64,000 nt of DNA from Trichomonas vaginalis G3 (taxonomy: Eukaryota; Parabasalia; Trichomonadida; Trichomonadidae). Positions 21,344 through 30,711 of the stretch are shown one piece after another. The notes below the pieces were generated by a model. That model was not told the DNA's origin and ran no database searches. It saw only the letters and a program-made list of their open reading frames with translations. The number at the start of each line of letters is the position of its first letter. Within the stretch, counting starts at the first letter, position 1. Position numbers and translations under genes: made by a program. The DNA is taken from the NCBI RefSeq assembly GCF_026262505.1, contig NC_067203.1, positions 19,945,411-20,009,410 of the forward strand. Reading direction: 5' to 3'.

Positions 21344-21590
21344 ATGTCAACAACAGAGAACACAACAACTGCTATCGTTCATGAAGCCATTAATGAAGAA
21401 TACGAGTACATACAATATAACAAACAACTTCACCTCATTCGTTCGGTCAAAGATGATATGTACCAAATGCTCTATTCTGCAAACCATCAGACATGAAAGA
21501 CAAGAATTTCCTCATATGATTGCTTCCCTCGGAAAACCGAGAGAAGAGATTCCATTCGAAAATCGCAAGAGGGTAGAAATGAGGTGAAAA
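21344..21590 (+). pseudogene. Maverick 1 short protein, remains
   Basis: Starts MSTTENTTTAIVHEAINEEY after the same AT-only leader (aattatttttattttgtatg) that precedes the KilA-N-like gene. Short, polar, not recognised. Broken. Confidence 0.35.
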
Positions 21591-21667
21591 ATTAGGTGAA
21601 ATCTCACCTCTTCACCTAAACATTATTTTTGGGTCATTTACACTCATTACGATGAAGTCATGACAAA

Positions 21668-22150
21668 ACATTTCCTATGTTGTTGTCAAAATGTCATGTT
21701 GTCTCATTTTTTAAAAGAAGTTAAATGACCTGGTAGCACATGGTAACATGGTAGCACCTTCAGTTCTTCAAAAATAATTCATAACTGCCTTCCTCCTGTG
21801 TTGTCAAAATGTCATGTTGTCTCATTTTTTAAAAGAAGTTAAATGACCTGGTAGCACATGGTAACATGGTAGCACCTTCAGTTCTTCAAAAATAATTCAT
21901 AACTGCCTTCCTCCTGTGTTGTTGTCAAAATGTCATGTTGTCTCATTTTTTAAAGAAGTTAAATGACCTGGTAGCACATGGTAACAGGTAGCACCTTCAG
22001 TTCTTCAAAAATAATTCATAACTGCCTTCCTCCTGTGTTGTTGTCAAAATGTCATGTTGTCTCATTTTTTAAAAGAAGTTAAATGACCTGGTAGCACATG
22101 GTAACATGGTAGCACCTTCAGTTCTTCAAAAATAATTAATTATTGAATAA
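21668..22150 (-). repeat. 120-bp repeat array, four inverted copies
   Basis: Four inverted copies of the same unit as 17290-17890, at about 21675, 21797, 21917 and 22038. Together with the plus-oriented array they bracket the primase-helicase and KilA-N-like genes. Flank sequence 'attgaataacct' recurs at both ends of the block. Confidence 0.93.
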
Positions 22151-22204
22151 CCTAAAAACCATTAACGATAAAATAACTGATAACAAATTTTTATTTTTAT
22201 ATAA

Positions 22205-22369
22205 ATGGATACCCCACAAGCTCAAAATTTACCACGAATCATAACAAGGGAGGAAACGATAAAAATGATGCGAGAACTTGCTAAAAATAACAAACCACTA
22301 AAACTGAGAAAATGCGGTTATGCAGTAATGATGGAAAGAGAGATGTTGTCAAAGAGGAATAAAAATTAA
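22205..22369 (+). CDS. Maverick 1 small basic protein, 54 residues
   Basis: Starts MDTPQAQNLPRIITREETIK and ends SKRNKN, whole and basic, preceded by a typical AT-only leader (tttttatttttatataaatg). Its stop overlaps the end of the next minus-strand gene. No family recognised; the charge suggests nucleic-acid or virion association. Confidence 0.4.
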   Translation: MDTPQAQNLPRIITREETIKMMRELAKNNKPLKLRKCGYAVMMEREMLSKRNKN

Positions 22370-22629
22370 ATTTGGATTGAGTTTAAAAATTCATCTTTAT
22401 TAAATTCATCTCTTCCAATCAATTTATTTATTCTATTAAATTCTTTTATTTTTGCTTCACTCAGTTTAAGGATTGAACGGTAAGTTTCTAATTTTTCGAT
22501 TATTTCTTCATCGTTTTCAGTTCCACCGCATTGCGGCTTCTTTTTGTAATAGCATATTTTTGATTTAATTCTGTTTAGTTTCTTTTTATATTCATCGTCT
22601 GGACTCTTGGCTGCTTCGTTGTCACTCAT
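22366..22629 (-). CDS. Maverick 1 small helical protein, 87 residues
   Basis: Starts MSDNEAAKSPDDEYKKKLNR; Lys/Glu-rich, probably a coiled coil. It contains KKPQCGG encoded by a perfect mini-palindrome (CCGCATTGCGG, 22526-22536) that stands out in GC content; related KPQ(S/R)GED insertions occur in the polymerase region (26949) and in the second Maverick (60804). Lies just downstream of the integrase gene. Confidence 0.5.
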   Translation of the reverse strand: MSDNEAAKSPDDEYKKKLNRIKSKICYYKKKPQCGGTENDEEIIEKLETYRSILKLSEAKIKEFNRINKLIGRDEFNKDEFLNSIQI

Positions 22630-22648
22630 TTCTTACGAAATAAAAAAA

Positions 22649-24154
22649 TTAAATATTATTTAAATATAATGGAGTAATAAAATAAATCGGAATTTCTATT
22701 AATTTATTGTCAACTTCAACTAATGCATTGCCGTTAATATATCTAACAAATTCAGCTATTGTGTCAAATCTTCGTTTTCTTTTTGTCATTGATTTATCAG
22801 TTTTTCCATAATCGAGATGAATCAAAACTTTATCCCCTTGTTTAAAATTCATGAGCCCCGAATTAATTTGTTCACGTTTAACATCATTTAACCTTTCCAT
22901 TTGCTTTCTAATATATTCCCATTCTTTTGAAATATCATTTTTCATTTCCACTGGTTTCATGTTTATAGTTCTATGCCATGTATTATTATAATAATATACT
23001 AACTGTTGTATGATGGAGTCATGATTTCCATCCCAGTATATCTGACCGTTAACCCCTAACGCATCTCTAAGAGTTCTCATTACCGCATCAACTATTTTAT
23101 TATGAAACGTATATGGAGAGGATGAAAAGAAAAAATTAATTTGTGGGAAATAATGAGCCATAGCTGCCTGAAATCCTTTATCACCATCACCCCTGATATT
23201 ATCTACTCTTTCATGATCTAGTAAGTATTGTATAGCTCTTCTTGTTTCCTGTTCTGTTTTCCCTTTCACTGGAATGCAATATAAATATCTAGTGTTAATG
23301 TTAATGGCAAATAAATAAGTAACTTTTCCTTTTGAATATTCCAGATGATCGATTTCGTATGAATATGGATATGGAGCAAATGAGGGGCGACTAAATTTTT
23401 CCTTTAATGGTTGAATTTTTGGGTCAATTGGTTTATTTAATATCTTGAAATCCTTTTTAAAATCTTTTTGTTTCTTTAATGTTTGAAATGGATATAATAA
23501 AGTGAATGATGAAGGATTAACTGAAGGAGGAGGCGGTACTGTCGTTGGAGGTTTTGGTGTTGCAAGTGGTTTAATTTTATCTGCTTTGATTTTGGATGAT
23601 GAAGTTTTGGATTTCATTCCTTCCTTCATTAATTCTGGATGTATTCTATTCATTTGTTTTAAATATGCTGTATATAAAGGTTTGATATACTTTCCCGCTT
23701 CGAGTTTATGTTGAAGGATGAATTCCAAAAGTTGATCTTCATTTAAAAGTCGGGCTGAATATGGTTTAACTAATGAATCATAAATTAAAGCTTGTGCATC
23801 ATTTATGGTCTGAAGGACCTGGGTGTTTTGTGGCTCAGGATTATATAATTTATATAATTCATCAATATCTTCTTCTGTTAATACTTTATTTTTGAAATCT
23901 TTCAACTGTTTAAGTTGTGATTTAGTTTTTCCCTTTGTATATTCATTATTTTTAATTTTGTCTTTAATTTCAGAAATTATTCTATCATGATATTTCAAAA
24001 TTTCATTTTTATAATATGGATAATAATATTCCATATCATCACCCGTTATATTGTTATCATATTTTTGGAGATATGCTTTTAAATCATAATAACTAAGAAA
24101 TTTTTGATTAAGTACTAAATCAGCAATTAAATTTTTTAAATCTGCGCTATTCAT
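22649..24154 (-). CDS. Maverick 1 retroviral-type integrase, 501 residues
   Basis: The RNase H-fold core is seen from about residue 265: YEIDHLEYSKGKVTYLF with the first Asp, then NIRGDGDKGFQAAMAHYFP with the second Asp, then NKIVDAVMRTLRD, as in Polinton c-integrases. The C-terminal 80 residues form a small beta domain (FKQGDKVLIHLDYG...). The N-terminal 200 residues are Lys-rich and helical with a Pro-rich linker (TTVPPPPSVNPS). It would join the element's ends to target DNA with a 6-bp stagger. The segment NTQVLQTI near residue 113 is shared with the gene at 15098. Confidence 0.85.
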   Translation of the reverse strand: MNSADLKNLIADLVLNQKFLSYYDLKAYLQKYDNNITGDDMEYYYPYYKNEILKYHDRIISEIKDKIKNNEYTKGKTKSQLKQLKDFKNKVLTEEDIDELYKLYNPEPQNTQVLQTINDAQALIYDSLVKPYSARLLNEDQLLEFILQHKLEAGKYIKPLYTAYLKQMNRIHPELMKEGMKSKTSSSKIKADKIKPLATPKPPTTVPPPPSVNPSSFTLLYPFQTLKKQKDFKKDFKILNKPIDPKIQPLKEKFSRPSFAPYPYSYEIDHLEYSKGKVTYLFAININTRYLYCIPVKGKTEQETRRAIQYLLDHERVDNIRGDGDKGFQAAMAHYFPQINFFFSSSPYTFHNKIVDAVMRTLRDALGVNGQIYWDGNHDSIIQQLVYYYNNTWHRTINMKPVEMKNDISKEWEYIRKQMERLNDVKREQINSGLMNFKQGDKVLIHLDYGKTDKSMTKRKRRFDTIAEFVRYINGNALVEVDNKLIEIPIYFITPLYLNNI

Positions 24155-24231
24155 TTATATAAAAATAAAATAAATGTTTAAGGGTGCCCACCTCTTTGTC
24201 TCTTCTGTGGCATTTCATTAAAAATAAAATT

Positions 24232-24444
24232 TTAAATAAATGGCATACAACATCCATTTTCACAACATACAGCCTTAGTGTGTGCTCCTGTTAATGCAGT
24301 CTTACCAATTGTTAAGCGAGTCATCGACCCGTTTTTAAGTTGTAAATTAATATTCTGACCATCAAATATCACTTTATCATTTATTATATCCAAATAATTT
24401 TTAGGTGTTAATTCTTTATTTTGTCGTAAACTAACACCTTTCAT
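24232..24444 (-). CDS. Maverick 1 small Cys-tailed protein, 70 residues
   Basis: Starts MKGVSLRQNKELTPKNYLDI and ends with AVCCENGCCMPFI, a hydrophobic tail with four cysteines. It lies between integrase and polymerase and shares their strand. Not recognised; a small virion or redox-bonded protein is possible. Confidence 0.5.
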   Translation of the reverse strand: MKGVSLRQNKELTPKNYLDIINDKVIFDGQNINLQLKNGSMTRLTIGKTALTGAHTKAVCCENGCCMPFI

Positions 24445-24466
24445 TTTTTGTGCAATCTTTTTAAAA

Positions 24467-27107
24467 TCACCCCATCATTGAACCGTTGAATGATGTATAA
24501 CACTTAGGACATAAAGCAACCATGTTATCACCTTGTTTCTCAATTGCTAAACCCAATAATTTTTTCTCATGTGCTTTTTCTTCAGCTTTATTCTTTAATT
24601 TAGGTTTAAATTTCTCATCAAAACAGAAGAAATCAAATGGTGCGAATTTGAAAATGTTTTTATCATAAAATTGTTTATCGGTAACAATTGCTTGAAATGC
24701 TTGAGTGTTAGGAAGATTTGGGTCGCCAGCGATTGCCCAATAAGATGAATCAGTATCACCTTCAATGAAATGAAAACGATTAACATCCATGCATTTATAC
24801 ATAAAATCATAAATGAAAACTAAATACCAGTATTTAGCATTATCTAAAGTGAAGAATGCCTCTTGTAAACATGTATCACATCTATAAAATCTATCTTTGA
24901 GCATCACTTGATATGTATCTTCACCTATTTCTCTTATGTTTTTAAACTTATTTGACATACATGCAACGCGTGCCTTCTGTGCATTCATTATTTTAGTCTT
25001 TGCGTAATTTTGTGTATTCATTGCATCGTAACCATATGATCCATTAAGTGAAATCTTGCAAAATAAACTTTTTCCTTTATTTCCTTCTAATTCAGCCCTT
25101 TGTCTTTCGTTCATAAATTCATTCGCAAATTCATTAAAACAAGTGTTTTTAGTAAATGTTAAAATTGATTGAATATCATCGATGATAAAATGAAATCTGT
25201 CTATTAGATACCAAAGATAATAAGAAGAAAATGGTTGATATTGGTTGTGTGTTGATGCTAACTGAGTTAATTTTCTCTGTTTCTGGTCAACTGGTAGATT
25301 GTTTGATTTCATGTAATTATACATAAAACTGCCAATTGTTTTTTCATCTGTGATAATATCTAAGTTTCTTATTATCGGTAAAAAGTTTATGTAATCATTA
25401 ATGTATTTTTCATCAATGTGACCCTTTACTTCAGCCACGAATAAAGTATTTTTCTTCTAATAATTCCCAGTGCTTTTGCTTTCTTTGTTGCTGTATCACA
25501 AATGATAACACCATTCAATCTTCCCGGCATATACATTTTATGGTCAGTATATTGAATGAAATCATGAGGATTAGATGAAAATGATGAAGGATATAATGAA
25601 TTAAAGTCAACTCCAACGAAATGAGTCATAATGTTGGTGGTGTCCTCATTTGATACAGTTTTAGTTTCTGGATTATATGAAAGTTTATTAATGTGCGTGA
25701 TTCCTTTAAGATTAACACGATGTTGAACATTTGATAGACCACCAGTAATTCCATTACGGAGAATGTGATAAGCTTCAACTGAATCTAAAGTCATTGGTAA
25801 ATTATTTTTTAATGCATAATTTCTTAAATTGATTCTTAAACGTTGAACATCTTCATCTTTATTTGATTTCACGACATTGCAATAACAACACATTAACTGA
25901 CAATTTTCTTTAGTATGTGGTTTTTCATTATCTATTCTATCCAATGTTGGTTTATTAGCATATGTAAACGCTTTACCACACATTTTGCATTTAGATGAAA
26001 GGATTAAATCGTGATAGTATTGAAAATCATCCATTGAAACATTGTTTTTAGTATCTCTTTTCGCTTTTCATCTCTTGTTTCTTATATGATTCAATTTTAT
26101 ATTTCCAATACTTTTTCGTTAATTCAAAACTTGATTCCACATTTTCTTCTTCTGGATATGTTTCGTTAGGATTGAAGTTCTTATATGCTAACGCGTAACG
26201 AATCATTGAAGCATTCGATGATAAAGAAAGATTATGAAGCATATCAATTTTATAAACAAATGTTTCTTCAATAATTTTATCAATTGGGTCAATCATAATT
26301 TCAACATCTTTATTGCAATAATGAATAAAATATTCTAATCTATTCTTAAAGTTTTTAGCATCATTGAGATATATTTGATAATCACTATCTGATATAGTTT
26401 CTTGGGTTAATACTGAATAAAATGAATCTTGAGTGAATGGTTCCTTTTTATATAATTCATCTTCGTAATTCTCCCATGTGATGAATTGATAAGGGAAAAA
26501 GGATTTAACACGTGATTTATTGTTTCCGAAATCTTGAGTGAATTGGTCTAATGTTCCACCCGCTATATAATTTCTGATGTCAATAAATCTCAATTCATAT
26601 GGAACGTTTGTTTTCTTTACAATGATTGCTTAAATTGTGAAGATGAACCCAGCATTGATTTTATCTTCCATTTTGCAGTATTTAAATCACGAAGAATTAA
26701 ATTTAAATCAAACTTTCCCGAATTAAACCAATGATATTCACTTTATTAAATTCTTCATCTAAAAGCTCTTTCATTGCTTCCTTTTGTTTCTCATTTAATG
26801 TCTTCATTAATTCTTCATATTGTTCAATATTTGATTTAGCAACTAATGAACAGGTTGAAAATAAAAATTCAATCCAATCAGAGATGAACGAATCACTTGA
26901 TGTTAAGCAAAAATTCCTCGTAAATGTTTTATCACGGTCTACGTCCTCGCCGCTTTGCGGCTTTATTTTGACAGTTGATGATACCATAAATGGTTTTAAG
27001 TAAGCGTTCAAAGTTGCACATTCAGAAAGTTGAAGTTCTTCTTTAGTCTCTAATGTTTCGAAGTCAAAAGTAATATAATATCTTGTTGGTTTATAATATT
27101 CCTGCAA
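24467..27107 (-). pseudogene. Maverick 1 DNA polymerase B with HNH-like module, broken
   Basis: Family B, protein-primed type. An exonuclease-like ITFDFETLETK lies near 27080; the polymerase motif A GVDFNSLYPS is near 25590, motif B-like SLNGSYGY near 25050, and motif C EGDTDSSYW near 24740. Between exonuclease and motif A (about 25860-26000) sits an HNH-like zinc module: CKMCGKAF, LDRIDNEKPHTKENC, CCYCN. A GC-rich double hairpin lies at 26936-26961. Polintons use this enzyme to copy themselves. Broken. Confidence 0.85.
26936..26961. repeat. GC-rich double mini-hairpin in the polymerase region
   Basis: GGTCtacGTCC (one mismatch) followed by GCCGC-TTT-GCGGC (26949-26961), 26 bases of high GC in AT-rich coding sequence. 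The same pair occurs at 60791-60816 in an unrelated gene of the second Maverick. The minus-strand translation is KPQSGEDV. Confidence 0.75.
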
Positions 27108-27699
27108 AATTATGTGCTAATAGCCACTGATATATCTTCTGTTTCGTGATATGTGGTGCATATGGTTGTTGTGTGTTTTGCAATTGAACGTCTTGAATTA
27201 ATCTTCCATTATTTTCTTTACATTTCTCACAATGTTTTAAAAATCTTCTTTGGTTTTTCCTTTCTGGATCATCACGGATAGAATATACTTCTTCTTTGCA
27301 AAAGGGGCAAACTTTATATCCTGTGAGTGCTTCAACGTCTGTAATTCTGTCAGCGTGAAGTTTTCCACATGGACTCTGTGTTAATAAAATATTTACTGTT
27401 TCAAATTCTGGATCTATCATTATTGATTCCACTAATGGAAAGTCTACCTTGTTAATGTCTACGTCTTCTGGTTGAGGGTCACAATAATAAAAATCAATAT
27501 TAACGTTTAACATTCTTGCTAACCTCTCACTTTCTGATGAAATGTCAAATCCTTCATATGCATCTATGGCTTCATTTAAATAACTTCTACGAGTTTTAGG
27601 ATTAACACCATCAGGAATGTTATAGAAGCGTTTAAATAACCCTCTACCTTCGGCTTTTATTTGATTATCATTCATTTTAGCTGTTCCATTTTTGTTCAT
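27091..27699 (-). CDS. Maverick 1 zinc-finger-like protein, 202 residues
   Basis: Starts MNKNGTAKMNDNQIKAEGRG. It contains two CxxC pairs about 40 residues apart (CPFCKEE and CEKCKEN), a likely zinc-binding fold, between residues about 130 and 175. It directly precedes the polymerase region and overlaps its start by a few bases, so it may belong to the same transcript or be its N-terminal partner. Not recognised as a known family. Confidence 0.5.
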   Translation of the reverse strand: MNKNGTAKMNDNQIKAEGRGLFKRFYNIPDGVNPKTRRSYLNEAIDAYEGFDISSESERLARMLNVNIDFYYCDPQPEDVDINKVDFPLVESIMIDPEFETVNILLTQSPCGKLHADRITDVEALTGYKVCPFCKEEVYSIRDDPERKNQRRFLKHCEKCKENNGRLIQDVQLQNTQQPYAPHITKQKIYQWLLAHNFAGIL

Positions 27700-27759
27700 T
27701 TATGTAAGAATAAAAATTAAAAAATAAATAAGAATAAAGTTTCTTTTTTTTAAAGTCCG

Positions 27760-27787
27760 AGACTCAGAGAGTCCAGGGCTAAAGCCC
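27760..27787. repeat. GC-rich double mini-hairpin at the end of an ORF
   Basis: GACTC-AGA-GAGTC (27761-27773) followed by GGGCT-AA-AGCCC (27776-27787). It overlaps the last codons of the gene at 27779-28546 and the spacer behind it. Same architecture as 28658-28685 but different sequence. Confidence 0.7.
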
Positions 27788-28546
27788 ATAAAATGAATTA
27801 AGAACACATAAATTTTTATCATCTGCGACGTGACGAATACATTTTAATTTACTCAAGAATGCGTACCCTGATACATTAAATCTAATTCCTGTCTTATTTA
27901 ATTTCACAACTTTGAAAAGGAATGTATGAATAGCTATAAAATGATGAGATGATGTTTTATGGGTTGCTTCCATTTTTTCTGAAATAAATGAATAAATATA
28001 ATGTTTATAAGTTTTCATATCTTTTATGTTCTTAATAACGAATGGTATAGACCTTTCAACTTCGTCTTCCTTCGGTGCTGTTCTTTCATATGAAACATTA
28101 TTGGTATCTTCAATAATGAAACCACAATCGCATAAAATTTTATATGTACCAATTGTTTCTTTTGATATTTTATCTAACAAATCAAAAACTTTATCAACAC
28201 CTGTACATTTATTTAAATAATAATTTGTGTAAATATCATGGTCTTCTTTCTTAATCGTATTTGTTGCATATGTTACATTTTTCAGTGCTTTTTTGAATTT
28301 TTCAGAATCAAGAGGAGGTGAAAGTAATATACATGGATAATCTCCATCGTCAATAAACTGAAGCTTATGTTTATGAATAAATTTTGTGCCTTCTTCTGAA
28401 AGTGTTTCGTCAATATCACCATCTAATAAATTTTTAGTAGATTCCAAAAAGTAATTTTTATATCTTTCCTCATGTGATTTTTGAACTTCTGATTCTGAAG
28501 CTGGGATATTCATTAAACCCTCTACTTCATTCTCAGCATTTCTCAA
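27779..28546 (-). CDS. Maverick 1 protein of unknown function, 255 residues
   Basis: Starts MRNAENEVEGLMNIPASESE. Mixed alpha/beta, with a Cys pair (ILCDCGFII) and a C-terminal LKCIRHVADDKNLCVLNSFY. It is part of the minus-strand group that includes polymerase and integrase. In other Mavericks this region often holds the polymerase N-terminal or protease-type genes, but no catalytic motif was visible to me. Confidence 0.45.
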   Translation of the reverse strand: MRNAENEVEGLMNIPASESEVQKSHEERYKNYFLESTKNLLDGDIDETLSEEGTKFIHKHKLQFIDDGDYPCILLSPPLDSEKFKKALKNVTYATNTIKKEDHDIYTNYYLNKCTGVDKVFDLLDKISKETIGTYKILCDCGFIIEDTNNVSYERTAPKEDEVERSIPFVIKNIKDMKTYKHYIYSFISEKMEATHKTSSHHFIAIHTFLFKVVKLNKTGIRFNVSGYAFLSKLKCIRHVADDKNLCVLNSFYGL

Positions 28547-28574
28547 TTCACCAATTCTTTCATCTATTCATTTC

Positions 28575-28913
28575 TTAATTGTTCCAATTTCTCAATCTCA
28601 TCGTTATAATATTCATCTTGTTTAATTTTTCTTCAAAATATTCAGGAGGTGTTTCAAGGCTCTCTGAGCCCAGGTCCTCTGGACCATAAAGAGGAATATT
28701 CTCCTGTTTTTCAACTTTTTTGGGATATAAATATCTCATTATAGCCTTTTTAGTAATTGGTCCGTTATATTTAAATTCATTCAACAATCTGGAAAACTCT
28801 TTCACATTCTGCATATATGTTGGATAAGAACCGTCTCCAAAATTTTCTAAAATATTTTCTAATTCTGAATTAGTGAACTTTAAAGATTTCAATGAATTAG
28901 TTGTTATACTCAT
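28575..28913 (-). CDS. Maverick 1 protein of unknown function, 112 residues
   Basis: Starts MSITTNSLKSLKFTNSELEN; first minus-strand gene inside the right end. Helical N-terminal 70 residues, then YGPEDLGSESLETPPE encoded across a GC-rich double hairpin (28658-28685), then a short charged tail. The hairpin segment looks like an in-frame addition to an otherwise AT-rich gene. Confidence 0.5.
   Translation of the reverse strand: MSITTNSLKSLKFTNSELENILENFGDGSYPTYMQNVKEFSRLLNEFKYNGPITKKAIMRYLYPKKVEKQENIPLYGPEDLGSESLETPPEYFEEKLNKMNIITMRLRNWNN
28658..28685. repeat. GC-rich double mini-hairpin inside an ORF
   Basis: GGCTC-TCT-GAGCC (28658-28670), two spacer bases, GGTCC-TCT-GGACC (28673-28685). 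Both stems are perfect with 3-nt loops. Its length leaves the surrounding frame open. Confidence 0.85.
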
Positions 28914-28982
28914 TTATCATTAAATAAAAAATAAATTATTCAAAAATAAATTTAACTTAGTTTTAATTTTACGTAAGAAGTC

Positions 28983-29144
28983 AATTTTTTAAATCTTGAT
29001 TTATTCAAAAACGTAAGAATAAAAACCGTAAGAATCATACATTTTTTACTTCATATGTTAAAAAAAATGATACAAAATCGTTCAATATTGTATGAATTCT
29101 TACGTTTACAAAAAAAGTCACACAACCCTTCAACATATACTACT
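28983..29144 (-). repeat. Right terminal inverted repeat of Maverick 1
   Basis: 162 bp complementary to 7955-8116 with about one difference, followed at once by the 6-bp target duplication AAAGAA (29145-29150). Confidence 0.93.
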
Positions 29145-30700
29145 AAAGAAAATGTCATAAATCAATGATAAATATTAAAAGAAAGAAAATGTAATAAAAC
29201 AAAGATAAATATTAAAAGAAAGATAATGTAATAAAACAATGATAAATATGAAAAGAAAGAAAATGTCATAAAACAATGATACCCAGATTTTCCTTACTTT
29301 TACCACCTCTCAAAAGCTGGGGACACCGCCTATCGTTGGGAGTAGCTATTAAATAGAACCACCAAGGGTATTTTTCTTTTTTGGATCACTATAAGATTTG
29401 TTTCATGTTCTAAATCTGCTGCATATGTAATCTATTTTTATTTACCTATTTTTTAAAAATCTATTGGATTGCCAAATTTGAATATATTTAAAATCATAAA
29501 ACTCCAAAAAAACTATAAATATATGTTTCATGCATAGTGCCGATACTCAAATATCAGATTACTTAGATCCATGAATAATATCCGAATTTTTTTTCTTAAA
29601 ATTAAACTTCAAAACTTCTTGCAATCTTATTCTTCATCAATTGTAAATTTTTAAAACCATTTTTTAAAATAATTTTGCGTAAATTTTATTCTCATGTTGT
29701 TTTAATCGAAAATTGATACATTTTCAAAAAAATAATATTGACTTATGAAATTCATTTTTAAGGTGAAATAGTATTGTTTTTATTAAAGTATATGAATAAT
29801 ATATAAAAAATTAATGAATAATATAAGCAGATTTTTAGTTTACAAAACAAATATGAGCAATGCAATTTCAAACTTTTGCTGGCAATTTCGATATTGCTCA
29901 AGTTTGTAGTATTTGTGATACCTATAACATCGGCTTAATCAAAATTCGATTTTTCTTATGAGTTATTGAGAAAATTTGATTGCAATGAGAAGGATTTCGA
30001 CGTTTTTGATAAACTAAGAGCTGAGCTTTAGGGGTTCAGTTCATTTATGGCTGTAGTTTGATGCGTAGATCTTTTTTTATTGTAAATTCTTTCAGCATGG
30101 AGATCGAGAATGAATCTTTTGAGAACTTTATGAGTTTTTACACCCGTAAAGAGGTCCTTCGAGGAAAGATAGTCCAGACTACATGAAGATGTGGGTTAAC
30201 CAAAAAAATCCGATGGTTTCCCCATATTCATGTAGATCTTCGAAAAAATGAGCACCAAAAAAGCCAAAAAAATAGGCTTTTTATTGGATTTGTACACTAG
30301 ATCAATAACCTATTTAGGATCTGACACTCTTTTTAGCCAGAGATATGAGGTCCTTTCTAGGAAAACGATCTATTCATCCATAAAAAAAAATGAATTATCA
30401 TTTTCCCCAGAAATTACATGGGGAGTGGTAAAAGTAAGGAAAATCTGGGTAAATATTAAATGAAAGAAAATGTAATAAAACAATGATAAATATTAAAAGA
30501 AAGAAAATGTAATAAAGCAAAGATAAATATGAAAAGAAAGGAAATGTTATAAAACAACGAGAAATATGGAAAGAAAGAAAATGTTATAAAGAAAAGATAA
30601 ATATGAAAAGAAAGGAAATGTTATAAAACAACGAGAAATATGGAAAGAAAGAAAATGTTATAAAGAAAAGATAAATATGAAAAGAAAGAGGATAAGTTTC
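29145..30700 (-). repeat. 37-bp minisatellite, right of Maverick, split by a transposon
   Basis: The array resumes after the Maverick (29145-29280), is cut by a TA-flanked element (29282-30449) and continues to about 30700. The last part includes a duplicated pair of variant units (aaacaacgagaaatatgg). At 30690-30715 it meets 'gaggataagtttcatgttaa', the same junction seen at 413 and 890 in the opposite orientation. Confidence 0.88.
29282..30449. mobile_element. TA-flanked non-autonomous transposon, 1.17 kb
   Basis: Inverted ends of about 25 bp begin CCCAGATTTTCCTTACTTTT and end with its complement ...AAAATCTGGG. TA lies on each side (29280-29281 and 30450-30451). Removing the element with one TA restores the minisatellite unit caatga-TA-aatatt exactly. 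No transposase frame was found (the longest, 71 residues at 30248, runs through the end). It behaves like a Tc1/mariner-type non-autonomous element. Confidence 0.75.
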
Positions 30701-30711
30701 ATGTTAACATC

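Larger units (their letters stand above)
7955..29144. mobile_element. Maverick/Polinton element 1, full length, broken
   Basis: 21,190 bp. Inverted ends of 162 bp start AGTAGTATATGTTG and differ at about one position; the flanks are AAAGAA on both sides (7949-7954 and 29145-29150). Parts, left to right: small proteins, probable major capsid protein, packaging ATPase, unknown proteins, phage-like fibre, a block with primase-helicase and KilA-N genes bounded by 120-bp repeats, retroviral-type integrase, protein-primed-type DNA polymerase B, unknown proteins. The near-identical ends and perfect duplication say the insertion is young, yet its genes carry roughly a dozen or more breaks, so it is a fossil. 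Confidence 0.93.

Noticed and set aside
17290-22150. 120-bp repeats as terminal repeats of an LTR retroelement
   Set aside because: There is no reverse transcriptase between them and the groups are inverted, not direct.
30248-30463. 71-residue frame in the TA-flanked element as a transposase remnant
   Set aside because: No catalytic motif, and it reads through the inverted end into the flank.
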